A DNA stretch of 64,000 nt, taken from NCBI GenBank assembly GCA_040772685.1, contig JAXGXQ010000007.1, positions 56,530-120,529 of the forward strand, given 5' to 3'. This DNA comes from JAXGXQ01 sp040772685. Its GTDB lineage: Bacteria > Bacillota > Clostridia > Saccharofermentanales > UBA5734. The position numbers were made by a program, and so were the translations under genes. The notes beneath the pieces were generated by a model. That model saw only the letters and a program-made list of their open reading frames with translations, had not been told where the DNA came from and ran no database searches. Shown piece after piece: positions 16,753-26,751 of the stretch; the stretch's first letter is position 1; each line of letters begins with the position of its first letter.

Positions 16753-19700
16753 TCAGGATTCGTGAGCCTCGAGCAAACCGTAGTTATGCTCATCCACGGG
16801 GACAGCTGTGATATTACGGTATTCTGTCATGCCGGTTCCGGCAGGAATCAGTTTACCAATAATGACATTTTCTTTAAGGCCAAGCAACGGGTCGATCTTG
16901 CCTTTGACGGCTGCATCTGTCAGGACACGGGTTGTTTCCTGGAAGGATGCGGCTGAGAGGAATGAATCAGTAGCCAGTGAAGCTTTGGTGATACCAAGCA
17001 GCACGCGTTTACCGCTGGCAGGTGTCAGTCCGCGGGTCTGTGCCTTAATATTGGCATCCTCAAAGTCGAACATGTCAACCATGGAACCCGTCAGCAAGTC
17101 AGTATCGCCCGGATCATCGACACGCACTTTGCGCATCATCTGGCGAGTGATGATTTCAATATGTTTGTCGTTGATTTCAACACCGTTGTTCTTGTATACC
17201 TTGAGGACTTCCGACAAGATATACTTTTGAACTCCGAGCACATTTTTGACTCGCATGATATCGTGCGGATTGACCGAGCCTTCTGTCAACAGGTCGCCAG
17301 CTTCAACGGTATCGCCTGTGCTGACCAGCAGTTGTGAGGAAAGCGGCACAGGCAGCACGGTTGTATTGCCATCGGCAGCAGTAAGTGTGATTTCGCGTTT
17401 GCGTTTGCCGGTATCTTCGATGCGCACAACCCCGTCGTGGTCAGCGATCAGCGCCTGGCCTTTAGGTTTGCGGGCTTCGAACAGTTCCTCAACACGCGGC
17501 AAGCCCTGGGTGATGTCTTCACTGGACGCGATACCACCGGTATGGAAGGTACGCATTGTCAGCTGTGTGCCGGGCTCACCTATCGACTGGGCGGCCATAA
17601 TTCCGACAGCTTCTCCGCCGACGGCCGGTTCGTTGGTCGCCAGGTTGAGGCCGTAGCAATGAGCGCAGACACCGTAGCGGGCGCGGCAGGAAAGTACCGA
17701 ACGGATTGGAATCTGCTTCAGACCAGCATCCTGTATCGCTTTGATCTGCGGTTCACGGATCAGAGTGTTCTTCTCCACCAGCACTTCGCCGGTTTCAGGA
17801 TGCACAATATCGATAGCGGCATAACGGCCGTCAATCCGGTCAGCCAGTGACTTAACCACCATGTTGTTCTTGCCGGTTCCGACCACAACTTCGCCAACTG
17901 TAATGTAATCCTCAGTATGACAGTCAGATTCGCGGATGATAACATCCTGCGCGACGTCAACCAGACGGCGGGTCAGGTAACCGGAGTCCGCGGTCTTAAG
18001 AGCGGTATCTGAAAGGGCTTTACGGGCACCGTGGCTGGAGATAAAGAACTCCAAAACGTTCATGCCTTCACGCAGGTTTGACTTGATCGGAATCTCGATC
18101 GTTTTACCTGAAGTATCGCTCATGTTGCCGCGCATACCTGCAAGTTGTTTGATCTGGTTAATGTTACCGCGGGCGCCAGACTGGGACATCATGTAAACCG
18201 GATTGAACTTTCCGAGGTTCTGCTTCAGAGCTTCGGTAATTTTATCGGTTGTATCTCTCCAGATACGCACGGTTTCACGGTAACGGCCTTCGTTATCGGT
18301 CAGGCCGCGCATATAGCGGGCTGCGATGTCGTCGACTTTTGCTTCAGCTTCAGTGACGTATTTCTTTTTGACATCCGGCACGATCATGTCGAATATACCA
18401 ATCGAAATACCGCCTATCGTTGAATAATGGAAACCAAGCGCCTTGATCTGGTCAAGAATCTCCGAGGTTGTGGAGATACCATGCACACGGATGCAGCGTT
18501 CAATCATCTGGCCAAGCTCCTTCTTGCCAACCAGGAAGTCGCATTCCAGTTTCAGGTCGTTTTCAGGATTCGTGCGATCAACATAACCAAGGTCCTGCGG
18601 GATTGTTTCATTAAAGATGAAGCGTCCCAGCGTGCTCTTGACTAAACCTGTCACCTCGCGGTCACCAAACTTGCGTTGGCAGCGGATGGTAATGCTGGCG
18701 TGCAGATCAAGCTCATGATCGTCGTAGGCCATGATAGCCTCGTCAAGTGAGCCGTAAATGTGGCCTTCGCCCTTGGCGCCTTCTCTGTCTATAGTCAGAT
18801 AATAGCAACCCAGAACCATGTCCTGTGTTGGTACGGTAACCGGTTTGCCATCCTGCGGTTTCAGCAGATTGTTGGCTGAGAGCATCAGGAAGCGGGCTTC
18901 AGCCTGGGCTTCAGCTGACAATGGTACGTGCACAGCCATCTGGTCACCGTCAAAGTCAGCGTTATAGGCAGTACAGACCAGCGGATGCAGTTTGATGGCA
19001 CGGCCTTCAACCAGCACAGGTTCAAAGGCCTGGATGCCGAGACGGTGCAGGGTCGGTGCGCGGTTCAGCAGCACCGGATGGTCCTTAATGACTTCTTCCA
19101 GCGTATCCCAGACAGTGTCATTGGCACGGTCAACCAAGCGGCGCGCTGTCTTGATGTTTTGCGCATGCCCGGCCTGGACAATTTCTTTCATTACAAATGG
19201 CTTAAACAGCTCAAGAGCCATTTCTTTCGGCAGACCGCACTGATGCAGCTTAAGTTCCGGGCCGACAACAATAACCGAGCGACCGGAGTAGTCAACACGT
19301 TTACCCAGCAGGTTCTGGCGGAAACGGCCCTGCTTGCCTTTCAGCATGTCAGAAAGTGATTTCAGGGCACGGTTGCCGGCACCTGTGACAGGACGGCCGC
19401 GGCGGCCGTTATCGATCAGGGCGTCAACTGCTTCCTGCAGCATGCGCTTTTCATTGCGGACAATGATTTCCGGTGCGCCCAGCTGCAACAGCTTGTTAAG
19501 ACGGTTGTTGCGGTTAATTACACGACGGTACAGGTCGTTAAGGTCGGAGGTCGCAAAGCGGCCGCCGTCCAGCTGAACCATCGGACGCAGTTCCGGCGGG
19601 AGAACCGGCAGAACATCGAGTATCATCCAGTCAGGGCGATTGCCTGATTTTTTGAAGGCTTCAACAACCTCCAGGCGTTTGATGATCCGAACCTTTTTCT

Positions 19701-20304
19701 GGCCGGTCGCGCTTTGGAAATTCTCACGCAGTTCAGCAGCCATTTCGTCAATGTCGATGGCCGCCAGTATTTCTTTGATAGCTTCCGCGCCCATTTTGGC
19801 TTTGAAAGAATTCTTGCCGAATTCTTCAACTGCTTCACGATACTGACGATCGGTGATAACCTCACGCTGGGTGAAGCGAGTGTTTCCGGGGTCGACCACG
19901 ATATAGGCGGCAAAATAGAGGACTTTCTCCAGGTTGCGTGGGCTCATATCAAGAATCAGGCCCATGCGGCTGGGGATACCACGGAAATACCAGATATGGG
20001 AAACAGGCGCAGCCAGCTTAATGTGGCCGAGACGCTCACGGCGGACTTTGGCTTTGGTAACCTCAACGCCGCAGCGGTCGCAAACAATGCCCTTATAGCG
20101 GATTTTTTTGTATTTACCGCAATGACATTCCCAGTCCTTGGTCGGTCCGAATATTTTTTCACAGAACAGGCCGTCCCGTTCCGGCTTAAGTGTACGATAG
20201 TTTATGGTTTCCGGCTTTTTGACCTCACCGCGAGACCATTCGAGGATTTTCTCAGGTGAAGCTAAAGCGATGCCGATCGCCTCAAAATGATTCATTTCAA
20301 ACAT
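16753..20304 (-). CDS. rpoC: DNA-directed RNA polymerase subunit beta'
   Basis: 1183 residues, typical for Firmicutes without large lineage insertions. N-terminal zinc-binding cysteines (CHCGKY...CDRCG near 60-80), the active-site NADFDGDQMAVH with three Mg-binding aspartates, the bridge-helix region, and the second zinc cluster (CRARYGVCAHCYG) are all intact. It forms the active centre cleft with RpoB. GGAGACGG lies before the ATG at 20304. The gap from rpoB is about 70 bases, consistent with a single rpoBC transcript. Confidence 0.98.
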   Translation of the reverse strand: MFEMNHFEAIGIALASPEKILEWSRGEVKKPETINYRTLKPERDGLFCEKIFGPTKDWECHCGKYKKIRYKGIVCDRCGVEVTKAKVRRERLGHIKLAAPVSHIWYFRGIPSRMGLILDMSPRNLEKVLYFAAYIVVDPGNTRFTQREVITDRQYREAVEEFGKNSFKAKMGAEAIKEILAAIDIDEMAAELRENFQSATGQKKVRIIKRLEVVEAFKKSGNRPDWMILDVLPVLPPELRPMVQLDGGRFATSDLNDLYRRVINRNNRLNKLLQLGAPEIIVRNEKRMLQEAVDALIDNGRRGRPVTGAGNRALKSLSDMLKGKQGRFRQNLLGKRVDYSGRSVIVVGPELKLHQCGLPKEMALELFKPFVMKEIVQAGHAQNIKTARRLVDRANDTVWDTLEEVIKDHPVLLNRAPTLHRLGIQAFEPVLVEGRAIKLHPLVCTAYNADFDGDQMAVHVPLSAEAQAEARFLMLSANNLLKPQDGKPVTVPTQDMVLGCYYLTIDREGAKGEGHIYGSLDEAIMAYDDHELDLHASITIRCQRKFGDREVTGLVKSTLGRFIFNETIPQDLGYVDRTNPENDLKLECDFLVGKKELGQMIERCIRVHGISTTSEILDQIKALGFHYSTIGGISIGIFDMIVPDVKKKYVTEAEAKVDDIAARYMRGLTDNEGRYRETVRIWRDTTDKITEALKQNLGKFNPVYMMSQSGARGNINQIKQLAGMRGNMSDTSGKTIEIPIKSNLREGMNVLEFFISSHGARKALSDTALKTADSGYLTRRLVDVAQDVIIRESDCHTEDYITVGEVVVGTGKNNMVVKSLADRIDGRYAAIDIVHPETGEVLVEKNTLIREPQIKAIQDAGLKQIPIRSVLSCRARYGVCAHCYGLNLATNEPAVGGEAVGIMAAQSIGEPGTQLTMRTFHTGGIASSEDITQGLPRVEELFEARKPKGQALIADHDGVVRIEDTGKRKREITLTAADGNTTVLPVPLSSQLLVSTGDTVEAGDLLTEGSVNPHDIMRVKNVLGVQKYILSEVLKVYKNNGVEINDKHIEIITRQMMRKVRVDDPGDTDLLTGSMVDMFDFEDANIKAQTRGLTPASGKRVLLGITKASLATDSFLSAASFQETTRVLTDAAVKGKIDPLLGLKENVIIGKLIPAGTGMTEYRNITAVPVDEHNYGLLEAHES

Positions 20305-20373
20305 GGAGTGCCGTCTCCTTCCATAAGGGGCATATGCAGTAGTGAAGTGACGAATTCAAACGGGCTGAACCTA

Positions 20374-23300
20374 TCACGAATTATCATCATCAGCCAAATC
20401 TTCGGCTAAATCTGATTCTGTCGTCATATCAGCGTCTATCTCTAAATCAAGAGTTACGCCGCCCTCTTCGTCGAGCGTACCCGCAGTAAAGCCGCGGGCA
20501 GCAAAATCTTCAGCGATCTGGTCAGAACCTAATTCCAACAGTCTGGCTGGGTCAATATCCACTGCATCAATTTCGTCATCAACGGATTCCTTAATGTCGA
20601 GCAGCTCACTCTCACTTGAGAAGATGCGGACATCAAGCGCCAGGCTCTGCAGTTCCTTAACCAGTACCTTAAATGATTCAGGTACGCCGGCTTCCGGTAC
20701 GCTCTCACCCTTGACAATCGCCTCGTACGTCTTGGTACGACCGGTGATATCGTCCGATTTTACTGTCAGGATTTCCTGCAGTGTATAGCTGGCACCGTAA
20801 GCTTCAAGCGCCCAGACTTCCATTTCACCGAAGCGCTGGCCGCCGAATTGAGCTTTACCGCCCAACGGCTGCTGTGTTACCAGTGAGTACGGACCGATAG
20901 AACGGGCGTGAATTTTGTCGTCAACAAGGTGCAGCAGCTTCATGTAGTACATGATACCGACTGTGATCCTGTTTTCGAAAGCATCGCCGGTGCGGCCATC
21001 GTAAAGAACGGTTTTACCGTCAGAGTCCATGCCTGCCATCTTAAAGGCTTCAACAACGTCTTCTTCCGTAGCGCCGTCAAAAACAGGTGTGGCGATTTTC
21101 CAGCCAAGCATGCTGGCAGCACGGCCGAGGTGAACCTCAAGCAGCTGACCGATATTCATACGTGAAGGCACGCCCAGCGGGTTAAGAACGATATCAAGAG
21201 GCGTACCGTCCGGCAGGAAGGGCATATCCTCTTCCGGCAGGATTCGGGAAATAACGCCTTTGTTGCCGTGACGACCGGCCATTTTGTCACCGACCGAGAT
21301 TTTACGTTTCTGGGCGATGTAAACGCGAACCAACTTATTTACGCCGTGTTTCAGATCGTCATCGTTGTCACGGTCAAATACTTTGACGTCAACAACAATA
21401 CCGGATTCACCATGCGGTACACGCACAGAGGTATCGCGGACTTCGCGGATCTTCTCACCGAAGATAGCACGATAGAGGCGTTCTTCAGCAGTCAGCTCGG
21501 TTTCACCCTTGGGTGTGACTTTACCAACAATGATGTCGCCGGCGTGCATTTCAGCACCGATGCGGATAATACCGGATTCATCCAGATCTTTAAGCGAATC
21601 ATCACCGACGTTGGGGATTTCACGGGTGATTTCCTCCGGTCCCAGCTTGGTGTCACGGGCTTCACACTCATACTCTTCGATGTGGATCGAAGTGTAGACA
21701 TCGTCACGAACCAGACGCTCGTTGATCAGGACGGCGTCCTCGTAGTTGTAGCCTTCCCAGGTCATGAAGCCGATCAGGACGTTACGGCCCAGGGCCATTT
21801 CACCATTTTCGACTGAGGGGCCGTCAGCAAGGATATCGCCGGCCACGATTTTATCGCCTTTGCGCACGAGCGGGCGCTGGTTAATGCAAGTGCCCTGGTT
21901 GGAGCGCTGGTATTTTGTCAGATTGTAATTGTCGAAGCTGGAGCGACCGGTGCGGACGGTTATTTTGCTTGCATCGACATACTCAACTACTCCGTCATTC
22001 TTGGCGACTTCGCAGACTCCAGAGTCCTTGGCCGCACGGTATTCCATGCCGGTACCAATTATCGGTGCTTCAGTTTTGATCAACGGCACTGCCTGACGCT
22101 GCATGTTCGAACCCATCAGGGCGCGGTTGGCATCGTCGTTGCCGAGGAAAGGAATCAGAGCTGTTGCAACAGAAACCAGCTGCTTCGGGGAGACGTCCAT
22201 CAGATCAACCTGCTTCGGCTCAATCTCGATGAATTTATCCAGGTAACGGCTGAGAATCTTCTTTTCCAGGAAACGGCCATCTTCAGCCAGCGGTTCATTA
22301 GCCTGCGCGATGTAGAAGTAGTCCTCTTCGTCTGCTGTCAGGTAGCGAACCTCATCAGTTACAACTTTCTTTTCCTTGTCATAGACACGATAAGGTGTTT
22401 CGATGAAGCCATAACGATTAACACGGGCATAGGTAGCAAGCGAGTTAATCAGACCGATGTTCGGTCCTTCAGGTGTTTCGATCGGACACATACGGCCGTA
22501 ATGCGAAGAGTGCACGTCACGGACTTCAAAGTTGGCGCGTTCTCGTGATAGACCACCCGGGCCAAGTGCTGAGAGACGGCGCTTATGCGTCAGCTCGGCC
22601 AGCGGATTAGGCTGATCCATAAACTGCGACAGCTGACTGGAACCAAAGAACTCTTTGACTGCAGCACTTACAGGACGGGTATTAACAATCATTTGAGGGG
22701 TTGCTGCGGCCATGTCGGTGAGTGTGCCCATGCGCTCACGCACAACACGCTCCATACGCGAGAAGCCGACGCGAATCTGGTTCTGCAACAGCTCGCCTAC
22801 CGAGCGGATACGACGGTTGCCCAAGTGGTCAATGTCGTCTTTTTCGCCAACGCCATATTCAATTCCGATCAGATAGCTGACCGAGGCAACTATATCTTCA
22901 ACTGTAAGATGCTTGGGCATAAGTTCGGAAACATTACTGGCCAGGCGGTCACGCAGCACAGCAATCGGATTGTCGCTTGCCTTGGCTTCATTAATGAATT
23001 CACGCAAAACGCCGGTGCGAACCTTTTCGGTTACACCAAGTGCGGCCACATCAAGGCCTTCCAGTTCTTCTTCGCTAAAGAAACGGCCAATATACTCACG
23101 TGCGTTGACGCGGTTGTTGCCGATTACTTTAAGTTGATTTTCCAACTGAATCAAAGTACTGCCGGAGACTTGCATCGGGTAGATCGTGACTTCGTTGATG
23201 CCTGCAGCCGCGATTTCCCTGGCACTGTCGGCAGTGATAATCTCACCTGCTGCCAACAGTAATTCGCCGTCTTCATCCACAATATTCTGAGCAGCCTTAT

Positions 23301-24162
23301 GGCCAACCAGGCGTGTTTCCAATGCCAGCTTTTTATTAACTTTATAAATTCCGACCCGGGCTAAATCATAGCGCTTGGGGTCAAAGAACATGTTGTTCAA
23401 CAGAGTTTCAGCGCCCTCAACTGAGACAGGCTCACCTGGGCGCAGCTTTTTGTACAGCTCCTGTAAACCTTCTTCGCGGTTGCGGCAGACATCTTTCTGC
23501 AAGGTTTGCATCAGACTGTTTTCTTCACCGAAGGTTTCGATGATTTGCTCATTGGTACCAAAACCAAGTGAACGCAAGAATACAGTCAGATGGAATTTGC
23601 GGGTGCGGTCGACGCGAACCCACAGTATATCATTCCCGTCAGTTTCATATTCCAGCCAGGCTCCGCGGTTGGGGATGATCTGAGAAGTATACAGATCTTT
23701 ATCCGTTTTATCGCGGCCAATGTCAAAGTAAACGCCCGGTGAGCGTACCAGCTGGCTGATAATGACCCGCTCGGCGCCATTAATGATAAAGGTGCCATTG
23801 TCGGTCATTATGGGAAATTCGCCAATGTAGATGTACTGATCTTTAATAATATTGTCGCGCTTGTTGTTCAAGCGAACCTTAACGCGCAAAGGGGCCGCGA
23901 AGTTAGCGTCGCGTTCCTTGCATTCTTCGATTGAATAAGTTGGACTACTGGTATCGAACTCTCGGTCGATAAAAGAAAGTTCAATGTCCCCAGAGTAATC
24001 CGTAATCGGAGAAACGTCTTTAAGAACTTCCATCAGCCCTTCATTGAGGAACCACTGATAGGAGTTCTTTTGTATCTCGATCAGGTTCGGAATATCGATA
24101 ACTTCATCGATTCTGGAATAGGACATTCGTTCGGCTCTTCCCAATTTGACGGGACGCACCAT
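20374..24162 (-). CDS. rpoB: DNA-directed RNA polymerase subunit beta
   Basis: 1262 residues. The rifampicin-binding region is recognisable (SQLSQFMDQPNPLAELTHKR, then RRLSALGPGGL), as are the GDKMAGRHGNKG catalytic loop and the C-terminal QPLGGKAQFGGQRFGEMEVW clamp region. The residues at the rifampicin site are the usual sensitive-type ones (D in FMDQ, H in THKR, S in RLSAL). The acidic C-terminal tail of about 60 residues (ending DLAEDLADDDNS) is longer than in Bacillus. Start ATG preceded by GAGGTGATCATTA. Confidence 0.98.
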   Translation of the reverse strand: MVRPVKLGRAERMSYSRIDEVIDIPNLIEIQKNSYQWFLNEGLMEVLKDVSPITDYSGDIELSFIDREFDTSSPTYSIEECKERDANFAAPLRVKVRLNNKRDNIIKDQYIYIGEFPIMTDNGTFIINGAERVIISQLVRSPGVYFDIGRDKTDKDLYTSQIIPNRGAWLEYETDGNDILWVRVDRTRKFHLTVFLRSLGFGTNEQIIETFGEENSLMQTLQKDVCRNREEGLQELYKKLRPGEPVSVEGAETLLNNMFFDPKRYDLARVGIYKVNKKLALETRLVGHKAAQNIVDEDGELLLAAGEIITADSAREIAAAGINEVTIYPMQVSGSTLIQLENQLKVIGNNRVNAREYIGRFFSEEELEGLDVAALGVTEKVRTGVLREFINEAKASDNPIAVLRDRLASNVSELMPKHLTVEDIVASVSYLIGIEYGVGEKDDIDHLGNRRIRSVGELLQNQIRVGFSRMERVVRERMGTLTDMAAATPQMIVNTRPVSAAVKEFFGSSQLSQFMDQPNPLAELTHKRRLSALGPGGLSRERANFEVRDVHSSHYGRMCPIETPEGPNIGLINSLATYARVNRYGFIETPYRVYDKEKKVVTDEVRYLTADEEDYFYIAQANEPLAEDGRFLEKKILSRYLDKFIEIEPKQVDLMDVSPKQLVSVATALIPFLGNDDANRALMGSNMQRQAVPLIKTEAPIIGTGMEYRAAKDSGVCEVAKNDGVVEYVDASKITVRTGRSSFDNYNLTKYQRSNQGTCINQRPLVRKGDKIVAGDILADGPSVENGEMALGRNVLIGFMTWEGYNYEDAVLINERLVRDDVYTSIHIEEYECEARDTKLGPEEITREIPNVGDDSLKDLDESGIIRIGAEMHAGDIIVGKVTPKGETELTAEERLYRAIFGEKIREVRDTSVRVPHGESGIVVDVKVFDRDNDDDLKHGVNKLVRVYIAQKRKISVGDKMAGRHGNKGVISRILPEEDMPFLPDGTPLDIVLNPLGVPSRMNIGQLLEVHLGRAASMLGWKIATPVFDGATEEDVVEAFKMAGMDSDGKTVLYDGRTGDAFENRITVGIMYYMKLLHLVDDKIHARSIGPYSLVTQQPLGGKAQFGGQRFGEMEVWALEAYGASYTLQEILTVKSDDITGRTKTYEAIVKGESVPEAGVPESFKVLVKELQSLALDVRIFSSESELLDIKESVDDEIDAVDIDPARLLELGSDQIAEDFAARGFTAGTLDEEGGVTLDLEIDADMTTESDLAEDLADDDNS

Positions 24163-24329
24163 TAATGATCACCTCACGCATATGACGGCAATGCCGCCGG
24201 CTCTGCCACCGCATCTGATAATGACATTGTTGACGGCTTTGCGGCTCATGTTATAATTGATTGAAAAGAGATACTTTTCAGGTTTAAAGCAACGGGCAAA
24301 TCACCCCCACCTTATTGACGCGTTATAAG

Positions 24330-24358
24330 ATGATATCACCAGACTATAACGCTGTCAA
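24330..24358 (-). promoter_or_regulatory. rpoBC promoter
   Basis: Minus strand TTGACA (24358-24353), 17-base spacer, TATCAT (24335-24330). Confidence 0.7.
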
Positions 24359-24404
24359 ATGGATTTTATGCCTATGAATTCTTGTATCTGCCTACTTAAT
24401 TTAG

Positions 24405-24447
24405 TAAAAACCGGAAAACAGCCTCCCGCCTTTTTGACGGGGGCTGT
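24405..24447 (-). terminator. Terminator after the PrsA-like gene
   Basis: Minus strand stem ACAGCCCCCGTC / GGCGGGAGGCTGT (one bulge) closing on AAAAAG, then TTTTCCGGTTTTT. Confidence 0.8.
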
Positions 24448-24474
24448 TCTGATTTTACGGGCAATTTACGGCGC

Positions 24475-25998
24475 TCAGCCAACGAATCTGAGTCCTGGTT
24501 GCTTTAGTGAATAAGGATATGCTTTTGCTTCAGTTTCAACATAGTTGGTATAGGCTTCTGATTCCAGTGCCTGACGCGCATTCATTTCCCAATTGGCGCC
24601 ATCTGTCTTTTCAAAATAGATAATATGGAAGCCAAACTCAGTCTGAACTATTTCAACGTCTCCTGGCTTGCGGGCCGGGTCGGTAATCCAAGCGTCAAAT
24701 TCTTCCACCATGCTGCCGGGTGCTACGTTTTCATAAAGGCCGCCGGCGGTATTACTGCCTGGATCAGTTGAGTATTTTTCTGCCAGTTTGCCGAAGGCCT
24801 CACCAGTCAGCTCGCCTGCCTGATATTCCGCGAGAATTCTCTCGGCTTCAGCGCGAGCTTCTTTCACCAAAACAGCTGAATCCTTCACCCGGTCGGAATC
24901 GATCAGAATGTGACGGACACTGACGTGATTAAAGTCAGCTCGCGCACGTGATTCAAAGTAAAAGACAGAATAACCGGATGTGGTCTCCAATACAGTTTTG
25001 TCGCCAGCCTTGCGTGCTGCGTCAAACAGCCAGGCAGCAGTTTCTGTATGGTAGATATCGGCTTTGGCGAAGTTTTCCACCAGTGTGATATCGTCGGCTT
25101 CATATTGCGCTTTTTCATCTTCTGGCGCATATTTCAGAGCAGCAGCCTTGAAGGTTTCAGCGCTGGTAACTTCAGCCAGCATTTCCTCAGCTTTTGCCTT
25201 CGCGGCTTCTTCTGCCAGGGCTTTGGCTTCTTCGGCAGCGTCATCAGCAACATCAGGTTCAACTGTAAACTCCCGGTAAGTGACGACATCGTAACTGTCC
25301 ATATCGGATTCATACTCAGCTGCCAGCTGCTCATCTGTGAACTGAAAATCCTCCACAACTGAGACCGAAAACTGATTGGCCAGCATGACACGTTCCAAAA
25401 TCGTTTGCAGTCTTTCTTTGTTCATGCCGCGGCCAAACGAATCAGCCAGTAATTTGTCCAGGCTTATCTGTTCACTTTCAGCTTGAGCCTGAGCGGAAGC
25501 AAAGTAATCTTCAAGCTGTTGATTGCTTTCCTCAGATAGTGTCATACCGGCGGCTTTACCTTTTTCAGAGAGCATAACCACGTTCTGCAATTCTTGAGCA
25601 GCCGCGTCTTTCAGGTAATCCGAAAGTGTGTTAAAGCCTTCGACATTGCTCGGGCCCGCAAGCATCTCTTTACCAGCTTCGCTAAGGGGATCAATTCCAG
25701 AACCGCTGGCAATTGAGTAATAATAAAAATTGAGCTCGGTGCCTTTTATTTCCTGGTTCCCTATAGTTGCTGCTGTCAGCAGGTGCGTTGGAATGCCGCT
25801 GCGGATTGCTGCAAAACCGCCATATGTTAATAATGCAACTACCAGCACGACAATAACAACAATGCGGAAAACCGGGCTGCTAACCTTGATGGGCTTCTTG
25901 CCGCCGGTTTTGGATTTCAGGGCAGCCAGCCGGGCTTTACGCTCTTCGCGACTCGCTTCGGAGCGCCAGACGTCAGGCTGTTTCTTTTGTTCACTCAT
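24475..25998 (-). CDS. Membrane-anchored SurA/PrsA-type peptidylprolyl isomerase
   Basis: 507 residues. A basic cytoplasmic N-terminus of about 45 residues leads to one transmembrane helix (about 45-65), with no lipobox, so it is a type II-anchored foldase rather than a lipoprotein PrsA. A SurA-like chaperone region is followed by an Ala/Glu-rich coiled-coil stretch (EEAKALAEEAAKAKAEEM) and a parvulin PpiC domain starting at VSVRHILID and including FGKLAEKYSTDPGS, GGLYENVAPG and FGFHIIYFE. The role is folding of exported proteins outside the membrane. Confidence 0.88.
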   Translation of the reverse strand: MSEQKKQPDVWRSEASREERKARLAALKSKTGGKKPIKVSSPVFRIVVIVVLVVALLTYGGFAAIRSGIPTHLLTAATIGNQEIKGTELNFYYYSIASGSGIDPLSEAGKEMLAGPSNVEGFNTLSDYLKDAAAQELQNVVMLSEKGKAAGMTLSEESNQQLEDYFASAQAQAESEQISLDKLLADSFGRGMNKERLQTILERVMLANQFSVSVVEDFQFTDEQLAAEYESDMDSYDVVTYREFTVEPDVADDAAEEAKALAEEAAKAKAEEMLAEVTSAETFKAAALKYAPEDEKAQYEADDITLVENFAKADIYHTETAAWLFDAARKAGDKTVLETTSGYSVFYFESRARADFNHVSVRHILIDSDRVKDSAVLVKEARAEAERILAEYQAGELTGEAFGKLAEKYSTDPGSNTAGGLYENVAPGSMVEEFDAWITDPARKPGDVEIVQTEFGFHIIYFEKTDGANWEMNARQALESEAYTNYVETEAKAYPYSLKQPGLRFVG

Positions 25999-26054
25999 TT
26001 AATAAACCATCCTTCATTATCAGGGAAATAGTTTCCGGGAAAAAGTCAAAACTC

Positions 26055-26083
26055 ATTATACTTGTAATCTTAACAAGACACAA
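26055..26083 (-). promoter_or_regulatory. Promoter for the PrsA-like gene
   Basis: Minus strand TTGTGT (26083-26078), 17-base spacer, TATAAT (26060-26055), about 55 bases from the start codon. Confidence 0.6.
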
Positions 26084-26151
26084 GGAACAGGCAACGAAAG
26101 ATTACCGGATAAATGTGGCAGAAATATGTCGTCATTCCGCATCAAATCTGA

Positions 26152-26751
26152 TTAATTTTTGTTTTCATCAGCCTGCTTGCCGCCAGACGGCTTGTAGCCA
26201 AGTTCTGCGGCCTTTTTGTAAAAGCTTGTTTGCTTTAAGCCGCTCCTGCGCATAGCCTCGCGACCGCTTATTTCACCAAGCGACCACAAACGGCAGATGT
26301 TTCTGAAATCGGGCGGAATCGACACAGGCGGCCGGCCAATCCGGCGGCCTTTTTTACGGGCTTTGGCTATGCCGGCTTTTTTGCGCGTGGATTGAGCCTT
26401 ATGGTTCAACTGCTGAAAGGAATTTAGCAGCCGCAACGATTTTTGGCCTGCAGCCGTGCGAGTATCGAGCCCTTCTTCCAGCAACACCAAGTCGGCGCCA
26501 ATTTTCTCCAGAGCCTGAACAAAATCCAGAAAATCCTTCAGACTGTTGCAAATGCGATCGGCAGCCGCAGTGTAGATAACATCACCGGATTGCAGGCCAT
26601 TTAGCAGACGGTTACGTTGTTCCCACTGGTCGATCACGGCCTGGTGTTCGACAAAAAGGCGGTCGAATCCGCCGATGGTATCAAGCTGAAGAGCCTGGCG
26701 ACTAAGCTGAACTTCAGCTTCGTCCAGACGTATGTACCCGTAGCGGCTCAT
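26152..26751 (-). CDS. Degenerate serine-recombinase (resolvase) family protein, probably regulatory
   Basis: 199 residues with the full resolvase/invertase outline: YGYIRLDEAEVQLSRQ at the start, SGDVIYTAAADRICNSLKDF in the middle, the TRTAAGQKSL turn, helix E, GRRIGRPP and a C-terminal helix-turn-helix (REAMRRSGLKQTSFYKKA). The catalytic serine (normally RVS) is replaced by aspartate (RLD), and the second arginine of the DRxxRS motif is asparagine (DRICNS). It therefore should bind DNA but not recombine it. It starts at ATG 26751, overlapping the HAD gene's stop (ATGA), so it is co-translated with housekeeping genes, not with mobile DNA. Confidence 0.82.
   Translation of the reverse strand: MSRYGYIRLDEAEVQLSRQALQLDTIGGFDRLFVEHQAVIDQWEQRNRLLNGLQSGDVIYTAAADRICNSLKDFLDFVQALEKIGADLVLLEEGLDTRTAAGQKSLRLLNSFQQLNHKAQSTRKKAGIAKARKKGRRIGRPPVSIPPDFRNICRLWSLGEISGREAMRRSGLKQTSFYKKAAELGYKPSGGKQADENKN

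Larger units (their letters stand above)
24163..24474. other. rpoBC 5' leader and intergenic region
   Basis: No gene. On the minus strand it holds the prsA-like gene's terminator, the rpoB promoter (24358-24330) and a leader of about 165 bases before rpoB. Ribosomal protein genes rplJ/rplL, which usually precede rpoB, are absent immediately upstream. I saw no long hairpin in the leader. Confidence 0.6.

Noticed and set aside
16753..24162. Many long plus-strand frames opposite rpoB and rpoC
   Set aside because: Shadows of strongly coding minus-strand genes; they lack start sites and family motifs.
24230..24257. Plus-strand promoter-like TTGACG-N16-TATAAT in the rpoB leader
   Set aside because: Nothing on the plus strand downstream for kilobases; probably chance in an AT-rich leader.
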